A stretch of 64,000 nt of DNA, taken from Minwuia sp048007105. Lineage in GTDB: Bacteria > Pseudomonadota > Alphaproteobacteria > Minwuiales > Minwuiaceae. Within the stretch, counting starts at the first letter, position 1; each line of letters opens with the position of its first letter. Shown here one piece after another: positions 16,534-23,473 of the stretch. The stretch spans positions 2,480,001 through 2,544,000 of the forward strand of contig NZ_CP180352.1 of NCBI RefSeq assembly GCF_048007105.1, given 5' to 3'. The notes under the pieces were generated by a model that was given only the letters and a program-made list of their open reading frames with translations, had not been told where the DNA came from and did no database searches. The position numbers and the translations under genes are program-made.

Positions 16534-16965
16534 TCAACCGTGCTCAGGGGCCTCGTGCGCCTTCGGCCAGTAGGTGCCGAAGTTCCAGGCCTGGCCCTCA
16601 GGGTCGTAGCAGCCGAAATCCCGGCTGCCGTAGTCGGTGTCCATCAGTTCCCGGAAGAAGGTTGCGCCAGCGGCCTTCGCCCGCGCATAGGCGGCGTCGG
16701 CATCGTCGATGGCAATGTAGATCGACTGCCCGCCCGCAGCTCCGTCGGGCCGTCCGACAGTGCCGGCATGGTCGTCCTCGCGGTCGTCGCCGAGCATGAT
16801 CATGGAGGATCCGAAGGAGAGCTGCGAATGCATGACGCTGCCATCCTCGCCCTCGACGACGAAATGGGTCTCGAAGCCGAAGGCCTCTTCCAGCCAGGCA
16901 ATCATCTTCTTCGTGTCGCGGTAGCGGCGGCTGACGAAAATGCGGGGCGGTTCGATCTCGGTCAT
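16534..16965 (-). CDS. VOC (glyoxalase/bleomycin-resistance fold) protein
   Basis: Protein of 143 aa with the beta-alpha-beta-beta-beta fold twice: FVSRRYRDTKKMIAWLEEAFGFE opens the first half and IAIDDADAAYARAKAAGATF the second, ending with FGCYDPEGQAWNFGTYWP. Glu and His typical of metal binding are present, but the reaction cannot be assigned. AAGGAG lies 7 nt before ATG 16965; longer upstream reading runs back into the AraC gene in another frame. It is 19 nt downstream of the AraC-type regulator, a common pairing in which the regulator controls the VOC gene. Confidence 0.85.
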   Translation of the reverse strand: MTEIEPPRIFVSRRYRDTKKMIAWLEEAFGFETHFVVEGEDGSVMHSQLSFGSSMIMLGDDREDDHAGTVGRPDGAAGGQSIYIAIDDADAAYARAKAAGATFFRELMDTDYGSRDFGCYDPEGQAWNFGTYWPKAHEAPEHG

Positions 16966-16984
16966 CGGGTTCTCCTTGTTGAAG

Positions 16985-17860
16985 TCAGCCGAGGGTGCCG
17001 TGCCCGCCGCGCTCCGTATTGAAGGAATGTGATGCAGCCCAGGCCGTCGGCGTGCGCCCCTGCATCCGGGAGAACTCCCGCACCAGATGGGCCTGATCGG
17101 CATAGCCGGTTTCGTGGGCGATGGCGGCCCAGTCGAAATCCAGTTCTCCGGCCAGCCGGCACACGTTCCGGTGACGGAAGATGCGGGCGACGGTCTTCGG
17201 TCCGTGCCCGATCTGGTCGCGGAACCGGCGGGTCAGATGCTCCCGGCTGCAATCGAGCGAAGCGGCGACATCTGCGATCCGTGCAGCGCCGTGGCTGGCG
17301 GCGATGGCGCGCCAGGCCGCTGCGATGCGGCGCTCGGCAGGCGGCGCCTGACGCAGACGGCCGCGCACGAACCGGTCGGCAAGGTCCAGCCGCGCCCGCC
17401 AGTCGCGGAGATGGCCGAGCCGGTCGATGAAGTCGCGGCCCTCTTGGCCCATCAGATCGTCCAGCGCCACGACCTGTTCGGCGATCTCGTTCAGCGGCAG
17501 GCCGAAGAAGGCGCGGGCGCCGAAGGGCGTGAAGTCGATCTGAAGGCAGGCCGCCGCGCCATCGCAACGGATATCGGTGAAGCGGTCGATCAGGCCGGCG
17601 GCGAAACTGTCGTGGTCGCCGGGACGGACACCCCCGGATGCGATGGTCCAGCGCGGCCCGAAATTGACGATCAGCGGAAAGAACAGTCCGGCTGGCTGGC
17701 GGTCGTCGAACACGGTCGGCCGGTGCGCCTCGAATCCCTGATATCTCAGGACAAGGTCGCCGATATCCGGAGCCGGGCGAGCTTCGATCATGGCGAAACT
17801 GTCAGCAACCTCGGCACTGGAAACAGAAGCAAACCCTGACGCCACAAGTTCGTTGTCCAT
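16985..17860 (-). CDS. AraC-family transcriptional regulator
   Basis: DNA-binding protein of 291 aa. Residues 1-180 form the sensor part, with no recognisable ligand motif. The C-terminal 100 residues carry two helix-turn-helix units: RIADVAASLDCSREHLTRRFRDQIG and FDWAAIAHETGYADQAHLVREFSRM, followed by the conserved GRTPTAW. AAGG lies 7 nt before ATG 17860; an alternative start at the internal MIEARPAPD (17791) is possible. It is transcribed with the VOC gene and diverges from the copper chaperone gene across 106 nt. Confidence 0.92.
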   Translation of the reverse strand: MDNELVASGFASVSSAEVADSFAMIEARPAPDIGDLVLRYQGFEAHRPTVFDDRQPAGLFFPLIVNFGPRWTIASGGVRPGDHDSFAAGLIDRFTDIRCDGAAACLQIDFTPFGARAFFGLPLNEIAEQVVALDDLMGQEGRDFIDRLGHLRDWRARLDLADRFVRGRLRQAPPAERRIAAAWRAIAASHGAARIADVAASLDCSREHLTRRFRDQIGHGPKTVARIFRHRNVCRLAGELDFDWAAIAHETGYADQAHLVREFSRMQGRTPTAWAASHSFNTERGGHGTLG

Positions 17861-17966
17861 GGCGAAACCTTCAGATCTCCCGGATATGACGGCTACAGAT
17901 TGAGCCGCCGGATTGTTGCACAGTAATGCTGGCCGGACGCGATCAACTGACTACCGGAGGATGAGA

Positions 17967-18401
17967 ATGCGACTTCCGATTGTCCTGGCGGCAGTCCTGC
18001 TGCCCCTGGCCGCCGAGGCACATGACTACGAAAAGGGCGGCATCCACGTCGGCGATGCCTGGGCGCGGGCCCCGATCGGGCTAGGCACCTCGACGGCGGG
18101 CTACCTGGAAATCTTCGAGATGGACGGCAAGGGCGACCGGCTGATCGGTGCGCGCTCGGAAATGGCTGACCGGGTGGAACTCCACACCCACACCCAGGTT
18201 GACGGCGTCATGCGGATGCGGCCGCTGGAGGCGCTGGAGATCAAGCCGATGGGCGGCGGCGACCTCCAGCCAGGCGGTCACCATCTGATGATCATGGGCC
18301 TGAAGCAGACGGTAAAGCCGGGGGACCGGATTCCGGTCACCCTGATCTTCGAGAAGGCCGGCGAGATGCCTGTCCGCTTCACCGTCCGTGCGAAGCAGTA
18401 G
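17967..18401 (+). CDS. Periplasmic copper chaperone PCu(A)C
   Basis: Exported protein of 144 aa. It starts MRLPIVLAAVLLPLAAEAHD, a Sec signal cut near AEA-HD. The mature domain has the copper site: VELHTHTQVDGVMRM then PGGHHLMIMGLK, matching the H-M...H-x-M pattern of PCuAC. Proteins of this family deliver Cu(I) to the CuA or CuB site of cytochrome oxidase. Two ATGs are in frame; the second (17967) has GGAGG 6 nt before it and is preferred. It converges on the carbonic anhydrase gene with 1 nt between stops. Confidence 0.92.
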   Translation: MRLPIVLAAVLLPLAAEAHDYEKGGIHVGDAWARAPIGLGTSTAGYLEIFEMDGKGDRLIGARSEMADRVELHTHTQVDGVMRMRPLEALEIKPMGGGDLQPGGHHLMIMGLKQTVKPGDRIPVTLIFEKAGEMPVRFTVRAKQ

Positions 18402-18402
18402 G

Positions 18403-19038
18403 TCAGCTGGCGCCTGAAGAACGTGCATCGGCGGGCGGGCCGGAGCGGGTGCACTCCAGATCGCGCAAGCGGCCGTTCTTCAGGCCATAGATCCATCCGT
18501 GCACGGTCAGATCCTGCTCGCGCTCCCAGGCGCGGTTCAGGATGGGCGAATGGCAGAGAGCGTCGACCTGCGCCTTGACGTTCAGTTCGCAGAGCCGGTC
18601 GAGGCGGGATGCGTGGTCGGAAAGCTGGTCGAGTTCGCTTCGATGCACGCGCTTCAGGTCGCGGACTGGCTCAAGCCAATGTTCGACCAGGCCGTCGCTG
18701 GCGTCTTCCAGCGCCGCCTTCACGCCGCCGCAGCCATAGTGGCCGCAGATGATGATGTGTTTGACCTTCAGACTCTCGACCGCGAACTGGACGACCGACA
18801 TGCAGTTCAGGTCCGCGGTGTAGACGATGTTGGCGACGTTGCGGTGGACGAACACCTCGCCCGGCGCCAGCCCGGTGATGACGTTGGCGGGCACACGGCT
18901 GTCCGAGCAGCCGATCCATAGGAAGTCGGGGGTCTGGAGTTCCGAGAGATGCTTGAAGTAGTCAGCGTCCTCCGACGTACGCTCGTCGGCCCAGCGCACG
19001 TTCTCTTCCAGAAGATCGGCCGGCGTCTTGATGGTCAT
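18403..19038 (-). CDS. Beta-class carbonic anhydrase
   Basis: Zinc enzyme of 211 aa interconverting CO2 and bicarbonate in the cytosol. Zinc ligands C44 (in CSDSRVP, with Asp46), H100 and C103 (CGHYGCGGV) are all present, as is HRNVAN. The sequence NWIYGLK-type end (GWIYGLKNGRLRDLE) fits the family. The start ATG 19038 (MTIKTPADLLEEN) has AAGGA 6 nt upstream. It may supply bicarbonate to carboxylases such as AccA/AccD; no operon partner is seen. Confidence 0.95.
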   Translation of the reverse strand: MTIKTPADLLEENVRWADERTSEDADYFKHLSELQTPDFLWIGCSDSRVPANVITGLAPGEVFVHRNVANIVYTADLNCMSVVQFAVESLKVKHIIICGHYGCGGVKAALEDASDGLVEHWLEPVRDLKRVHRSELDQLSDHASRLDRLCELNVKAQVDALCHSPILNRAWEREQDLTVHGWIYGLKNGRLRDLECTRSGPPADARSSGAS

Positions 19039-19182
19039 GCGTTTCCTTCTCCGTTCCGAACCCACCGGTGCGCACCCGGTTCGCCGGGACTATAGGCGCG
19101 AAGGTCAGAAATGCGAAACTGGCGGTGGTCGGATTGTCGGATTTCCGTGATACGGTCGCCGAAACCATCCTCGGGGAGCGAA

Positions 19183-20172
19183 ATGGGCATGATGAGGATC
19201 CAGCGCCTGGCCGGGGCCGGCGCGCTGGAGGACGCGACGGTTCCGGTGCCGGAGCCGGGCAGGGGAGAGGTCCGGATCCGGGTCAGCGCCTGCGGCGTCT
19301 GCCGCACGGACCTGCATGTCGTCGATGGCGACCTGAAGGACGTCCCCCCGGGCATCGTGCCCGGCCACGAGGTCGTGGGTGTCGTCGATGCGCTGGGCGA
19401 CGGCGTCGAAGGTCTCGCAGCCGGTGATCGCGTCGGCGTGCCCTGGCTGGGCCGGACCTGCGGCGAATGCCGCTACTGCCGCGACGGGCGGGAGAATCTC
19501 TGCGACCGGCCAGCCTTCACCGGCTACACCATCGATGGCGGCTACGCCGAGTACTGCGTCGCCGACGCCCGGTTCGTGTTTCCGCTCCCCGACCGCTACA
19601 CGGACGCCGAGGCGGCGCCGCTGCTCTGCGCCGGACTGATCGGTTACCGCTCATGGGCCATGGTCAGGGACGCCACGTCGCTCGGCCTCTACGGGTTCGG
19701 CGCGGCTGCCCACATCATCGCGCAGGTCGCCGTGGCCGAGGGCGCAAAGGTCCATGCCTTCACACGCGAAGGCGATCATGCGGCGCAGGCGCTGGCGAAG
19801 GAACTCGGCGCGGTCTGGGCGGGCTCCTCGACCGAGGCGCCGCCCGAGCCGCTGGATGCCGCGATCATCTTCGCGCCCGTCGGCGCCCTGGTGCCAGTCG
19901 CGCTGCGGGCGGTGCGCAAGGGCGGCAGCGTGATCTGCGCGGGCATCCACATGAGCGAGATTCCGGCCTTTCCCTACGACATACTCTGGGAGGAGCGGAG
20001 CATCCGCTCCGTGGCCAACCTGACTCGCCGGGACGGCGATGACTTCATGGCGATTGCGGCACGGGTGCCGATCCGCACGCATGTCACGGAATATCCGCTC
20101 GCCGATGCGAACCGCGCCCTTTCCGATCTCCGGGACGGCCGCCTGACCGGCGCCGCCGTGCTGGTTCCGTGA
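19183..20172 (+). CDS. Zinc-dependent alcohol dehydrogenase family protein
   Basis: MDR oxidoreductase of 329 aa. The catalytic zinc site has C40 (CGVCRTDLH) and H62 (GHEVVG), with a further Cys in LLCAGLIGYRSW. The structural zinc has four cysteines C93, C96, C99 and C107. The nucleotide site is GLYGFGAAAHIIAQVA, with an Ala replacing the last glycine. It resembles AdhA/AdhP-like enzymes that act on primary alcohols, but the substrate is unproven. Start could be ATG 19183 or 19189; a GGGGAG precedes both. Its TGA shares a base with the next start (TGATG). Confidence 0.88.
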   Translation: MGMMRIQRLAGAGALEDATVPVPEPGRGEVRIRVSACGVCRTDLHVVDGDLKDVPPGIVPGHEVVGVVDALGDGVEGLAAGDRVGVPWLGRTCGECRYCRDGRENLCDRPAFTGYTIDGGYAEYCVADARFVFPLPDRYTDAEAAPLLCAGLIGYRSWAMVRDATSLGLYGFGAAAHIIAQVAVAEGAKVHAFTREGDHAAQALAKELGAVWAGSSTEAPPEPLDAAIIFAPVGALVPVALRAVRKGGSVICAGIHMSEIPAFPYDILWEERSIRSVANLTRRDGDDFMAIAARVPIRTHVTEYPLADANRALSDLRDGRLTGAAVLVP

Positions 20173-20705
20173 TGCGGGGCGGTTCCGGAAATCTCCTGCG
20201 TCCCGAAACCGGCGAACCGATGCAGTCGAAGGTGAATATCGGACTGCGCGACTACTGGCTGGAACTCGCGAAGGACAAGGCGGTGCCATTGTGGCGCGAC
20301 TTCGACCCGACGCATGTCCGCAAGCTGTTGCCCAATACGGTCGTGGTCGATGTCTCGGATGCCGAGCCGCGGTTCCGCTATCGCGTGATTGGAACGCGGG
20401 TTACGGAGATTGCCGGACGTGATGCCACCGGGCGAAACCTCGATGCCGATCTCTACGGCGACCTGCTGGACGAAATGATCTGGACGTTCCGGCGCTGCGC
20501 CGATACCGCCGAGCCGCTGGCCACCATCGGGCGGGTCCATTTCGCCGAGCGCGACTGGCTGACCCTGGAGCATCTGTTCGTCCCGTTCAGTCGGAAGGGC
20601 GGGACGCTCGACACGATCGTGTCGTCGCTCGACGTTCTCGAAGGGGATACCCGGCTGGCCTATGCGGACCAGCGGACCGAAAAGATCCTCGACTGGCGGC
20701 GCTAG
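20172..20705 (+). CDS. PAS_5-type sensor-like protein
   Basis: Protein of 177 aa of the short alphaproteobacterial PAS family. The core runs from LRDYWLELAKDKAVPLWRDF through PNTVVVDVSDAEPRFRYRVIGTRVTEIAG to FVPFSRKGGTLDTIVSSLDV, the fold of a single PAS domain without output module. It starts at the ATG of TGATG overlapping the alcohol dehydrogenase stop; a GTG at 20169 and an internal ATG at 20220 are alternatives. Two paralogues lie at 42033-43191. Ligand and partner are unknown. Confidence 0.8.
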   Translation: MRGGSGNLLRPETGEPMQSKVNIGLRDYWLELAKDKAVPLWRDFDPTHVRKLLPNTVVVDVSDAEPRFRYRVIGTRVTEIAGRDATGRNLDADLYGDLLDEMIWTFRRCADTAEPLATIGRVHFAERDWLTLEHLFVPFSRKGGTLDTIVSSLDVLEGDTRLAYADQRTEKILDWRR

Positions 20706-20712
20706 ACGCCTG

Positions 20713-21117
20713 TCAGGGCTTTTCGCAGGGGATCGTGCCCATATCCGCAGGCATCGAGACCTCGAGAATTTGGAAATCGTCCGAGGTCGCGATCTCGTTG
20801 TGCTTCAGCCCGCCGGGGATGAAGATCGACTCGCCCTTGCTGACCCGCACGGTCTCTCCGGTCTCGAACTCCAGGTCCACCCAGCCGCTGGTGCAGTAGA
20901 CGAACTGCGCGTCGCAGACATGGTAGTGCCAGCCGGTCGGTTCGGTCATGCCGCGGTCGGCCGTGGTCAGCTGCGCCCGCATCTTGCCGGCGGTGGCTTC
21001 GGTCACACCCAGGTCGGTGTAGCTGAAAAAGGCGCGGCGGCCCTCGACCTTCGGTGCGGTCGCCGGATTGGCGTGGACCATCTTGCCCACTTTCGGTCGG
21101 TTGGACTGATCGTTCAT
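20713..21117 (-). CDS. Cupin-domain protein
   Basis: Single-domain cupin of 134 aa. The two cupin motifs are visible: GWHYHVCDAQFVYCTSGWVDLE (metal-binding His-x-His) and GESIFIPGGLKHNE (closing His). Such proteins bind a metal and act as enzymes or sensors; nothing here fixes the ligand. GGGGAG lies 6 nt before ATG 21117. It is 38 nt downstream of the argE-like gene on the same strand and may share its transcript. Confidence 0.85.
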   Translation of the reverse strand: MNDQSNRPKVGKMVHANPATAPKVEGRRAFFSYTDLGVTEATAGKMRAQLTTADRGMTEPTGWHYHVCDAQFVYCTSGWVDLEFETGETVRVSKGESIFIPGGLKHNEIATSDDFQILEVSMPADMGTIPCEKP

Positions 21118-21155
21118 CACATTCTCCCCATGTGGTTTTTCGACCGTATCACTGT

Positions 21156-22310
21156 TCAGGCGGCAAGCCGAGCATGCAGATTGCCGATCATGTCCAGGCA
21201 TTGGTTCATCTGGTCCAGCGAGATGTATTCGTCAGGCTTGTGGGCTTGCTCGATGCCGCCGGGCCCGCAGACCACGGTGGGTATACCGGACTCCTGGAAA
21301 AGCCCTGCCTCGGTACCGAAGCTGACGACGCCCGCGGCGTTGTCCCCGGTCAAGGCCTGGGCCAGCGCAACCGCCTCGGAGGCCGGCATCGGCTCCAGCC
21401 CGCCGACCTCGCCAACGATCTCGAGCCTGATATCGGCGTCTGCGCCGACCTCCCGCATTCTGGGCAGCAACACGCTCTCGGCATAGGCCCGCATCCGGTC
21501 GCGGACGAAATCCGCGTCGGTGCGGTTCACCGGCCGGAACTCCCAGTCGACCTGGCAGTGGTTGGGAATGACATTGTGGGCGATGCCGCCTGTCATGCGG
21601 CCCACCGATATCGTGCTCCATGGCGGATCGAAGGGGCTGGCGGCAGGCGCCCGCGGCTTCAGATCCTCGCCTGCCGCCATCAATTCCGTGACATAGCGGA
21701 CCGCGTATTCGACGGCGTTCACGCCCAGATCGGGCTGCGAGCCGTGGCCTTCCAGCCCGTCGAAGCGGGTCGTGTATTCGAAGCAGCCCTTGTGGCCTTC
21801 GATGACCTTCATCCCGGTCGGCTCGCCGATGATGCAGATGCCGGGACGGCGTCCGCTGCGGCCCAGCGCCTCCAGCAGCAGCGGCGCCCCCATGCAGCCG
21901 ACCTCCTCATCGAAGGTGAAGGCCAGGTGCAGCGGGCGCGACAGTTCCGATTCCGCAAAGACCGGCGCCATCGCCATGGCGCAGGCAATGAAACCCTTCA
22001 TGTCGCAGGCCCCGCGCCCGAAGATGCGGCCATCGGCGCGATGGGGCGAAAACGGGTCGGTCGACCATTCCTGTCCTTCCACCGGCACGACGTCGGTATG
22101 ACCCGACAGGATCACGCCGCCGTCGACATCCGGCCCGATGGTCGCGAACAGGTTGGCCTTCGTGTGTTCGCGGTTCAGCGTCAGATAGGTCCGCGCCCCG
22201 AGCCGGTCGAGCCGCTCGTTGACATAGGCGATGAACTCCAGATTGCTCTGGGCGGAAACCGTGGGGATGGCGATCAGGTCTTCCAGGATGGTGCAGCTGT
22301 CGTCGAGCAT
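21156..22310 (-). CDS. argE: M20 peptidase, acetylornithine deacetylase type
   Basis: Zinc amidohydrolase of 384 aa. Motifs of the M20 family are in order: SGHTDVVPVEG (zinc ligand and neighbouring Asp), GACDMKGF (bridging Asp), FTFDEEVGCMGA (catalytic Glu), GEPTGM, and the last His in GIEQAHKPDEYI. Closest in type to ArgE, which releases acetate from N-acetylornithine. It begins 8 nt after the SpoIIE-phosphatase stop, with GAGGAG before ATG 22310, so it is the end of the doeA-signalling operon. In that setting N-acetyl-diaminobutyrate is a plausible alternative substrate, since no DoeB is present. Confidence 0.85.
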   Translation of the reverse strand: MLDDSCTILEDLIAIPTVSAQSNLEFIAYVNERLDRLGARTYLTLNREHTKANLFATIGPDVDGGVILSGHTDVVPVEGQEWSTDPFSPHRADGRIFGRGACDMKGFIACAMAMAPVFAESELSRPLHLAFTFDEEVGCMGAPLLLEALGRSGRRPGICIIGEPTGMKVIEGHKGCFEYTTRFDGLEGHGSQPDLGVNAVEYAVRYVTELMAAGEDLKPRAPAASPFDPPWSTISVGRMTGGIAHNVIPNHCQVDWEFRPVNRTDADFVRDRMRAYAESVLLPRMREVGADADIRLEIVGEVGGLEPMPASEAVALAQALTGDNAAGVVSFGTEAGLFQESGIPTVVCGPGGIEQAHKPDEYISLDQMNQCLDMIGNLHARLAA

Positions 22311-22318
22311 GGGTCTCC

Positions 22319-23473
22319 TCAGTTCCGCCGGCCATGCCAGCGCACGGCAAGAATTGTCAGGTCGTCGGTCGCGACGGCGCCGTCGGCAAAGCGGCTGAGC
22401 GCGTCGATCACGGCATCGCAGACCTCGCGGGTGGTCGCGGTGCTGTCTTGTCCGGCGACGCAATCGCCGATGCGGTCATCGCCGAACCGCTCGCCGACGG
22501 CTTCGGCCTCGGTGATGCCGTCGGTCACGATCACCAGCAGGTCGTCGATGTTCAGGCGTACCTCCGTGGCCCGGTAGGCATAGCTCTCCTCCAGCGCCAG
22601 CGGCAGCCCGCCCTCCGAACCGAGTTGCAGCTTCTTGCCGTCCTGACCGACCAGCCAGGCCGGCGGATGACCGGCATTGCAGTACTGCAGTTCCCCGTTG
22701 GCGCAATCCAGCAGCCCGGCGAACAGTGTCACGAAGAAGCATTCCGGGTTCTCGCGCGCGATCTCCCGGTTTACCTCCGAGATGATGGTGTCGAGATCGC
22801 GGCCCCGGTCGCGCAGCACGGCGCTCTTCAGGTGCACCTTGGCGACCGACATGAACAGGCTCGCGGGCAATCCCTTGCCGGAGACGTCCCCGACCATGAA
22901 GAACAGCCGCTCGTCGTCGGCCATGTAGTAGTCGTAGACGTCGCCGGCGACCTCGGTGGCCGGTTTCAGCGTGGCGGCGACCGAGAATCTGGGGTCGGAA
23001 TCGAGGGAATGGTCCGGTGCCGGCAGGATGGCCTTCTGTAGCCGCTGCGCGCTTTCCATCTCGGTCAGGCGGCGCGCCGCCTCGCGCATCTCGAAGACTT
23101 CGGCGATGGTCTTCTCGATGGTCCGGTCCAGGTCGGCGAAGTCGATCGGCTTGGTGATGAAGTCGAACGCGCCGCGGTTCATCGCGGTCCGGATGTTGGA
23201 CATGTCGCCATAGGCCGAGATCACGACCGTCTTCAGCTGCCGGCGAAACGGCCCTAGATGGTTGAGCAGGGTCAGGCCGTCCATCTGCGGCATGTTGATA
23301 TCGGTCAGCACGAGATCGACGTCCGGCTGTGGCCCCAGCACCTCGAGCGCTTCGGCGCCGTTGCGCGCGAACAGCAACTGGTAGCGGCCTTCCCGCACCT
23401 GACGGCGGTAACGCTGGCGGAACAGCATCTCCAGATCGGGTTCGTCGTCGACGACGAGGATTCTGGTCGTCAT
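22319..23473 (-). CDS. Response regulator with SpoIIE/PP2C phosphatase output
   Basis: Protein of 384 aa. Residues 1-125 are a receiver domain: acidic pocket in ILVVDDEPD, phospho-Asp in VLTDINMPQMDG near residue 59, and the usual KPID lysine. A helical linker (residues 125-170) leads to a SpoIIE-like PP2C domain with AGDVYDYY, GDVSGKGLPASLFM and the closing DDLTILAVRW metal residues. Such proteins dephosphorylate anti-sigma antagonists in partner-switching stress control. Its start overlaps the stop of the upstream kinase by 4 nt (ATGA). No STAS or anti-sigma gene lies in the window, so its target is elsewhere. Confidence 0.93.
   Translation of the reverse strand: MTTRILVVDDEPDLEMLFRQRYRRQVREGRYQLLFARNGAEALEVLGPQPDVDLVLTDINMPQMDGLTLLNHLGPFRRQLKTVVISAYGDMSNIRTAMNRGAFDFITKPIDFADLDRTIEKTIAEVFEMREAARRLTEMESAQRLQKAILPAPDHSLDSDPRFSVAATLKPATEVAGDVYDYYMADDERLFFMVGDVSGKGLPASLFMSVAKVHLKSAVLRDRGRDLDTIISEVNREIARENPECFFVTLFAGLLDCANGELQYCNAGHPPAWLVGQDGKKLQLGSEGGLPLALEESYAYRATEVRLNIDDLLVIVTDGITEAEAVGERFGDDRIGDCVAGQDSTATTREVCDAVIDALSRFADGAVATDDLTILAVRWHGRRN

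Noticed and set aside
17900..17929. TTGAGC-N18-TAATGC as promoter for the copper chaperone
   Set aside because: The -10 matches only two consensus bases; too weak to list as a feature.
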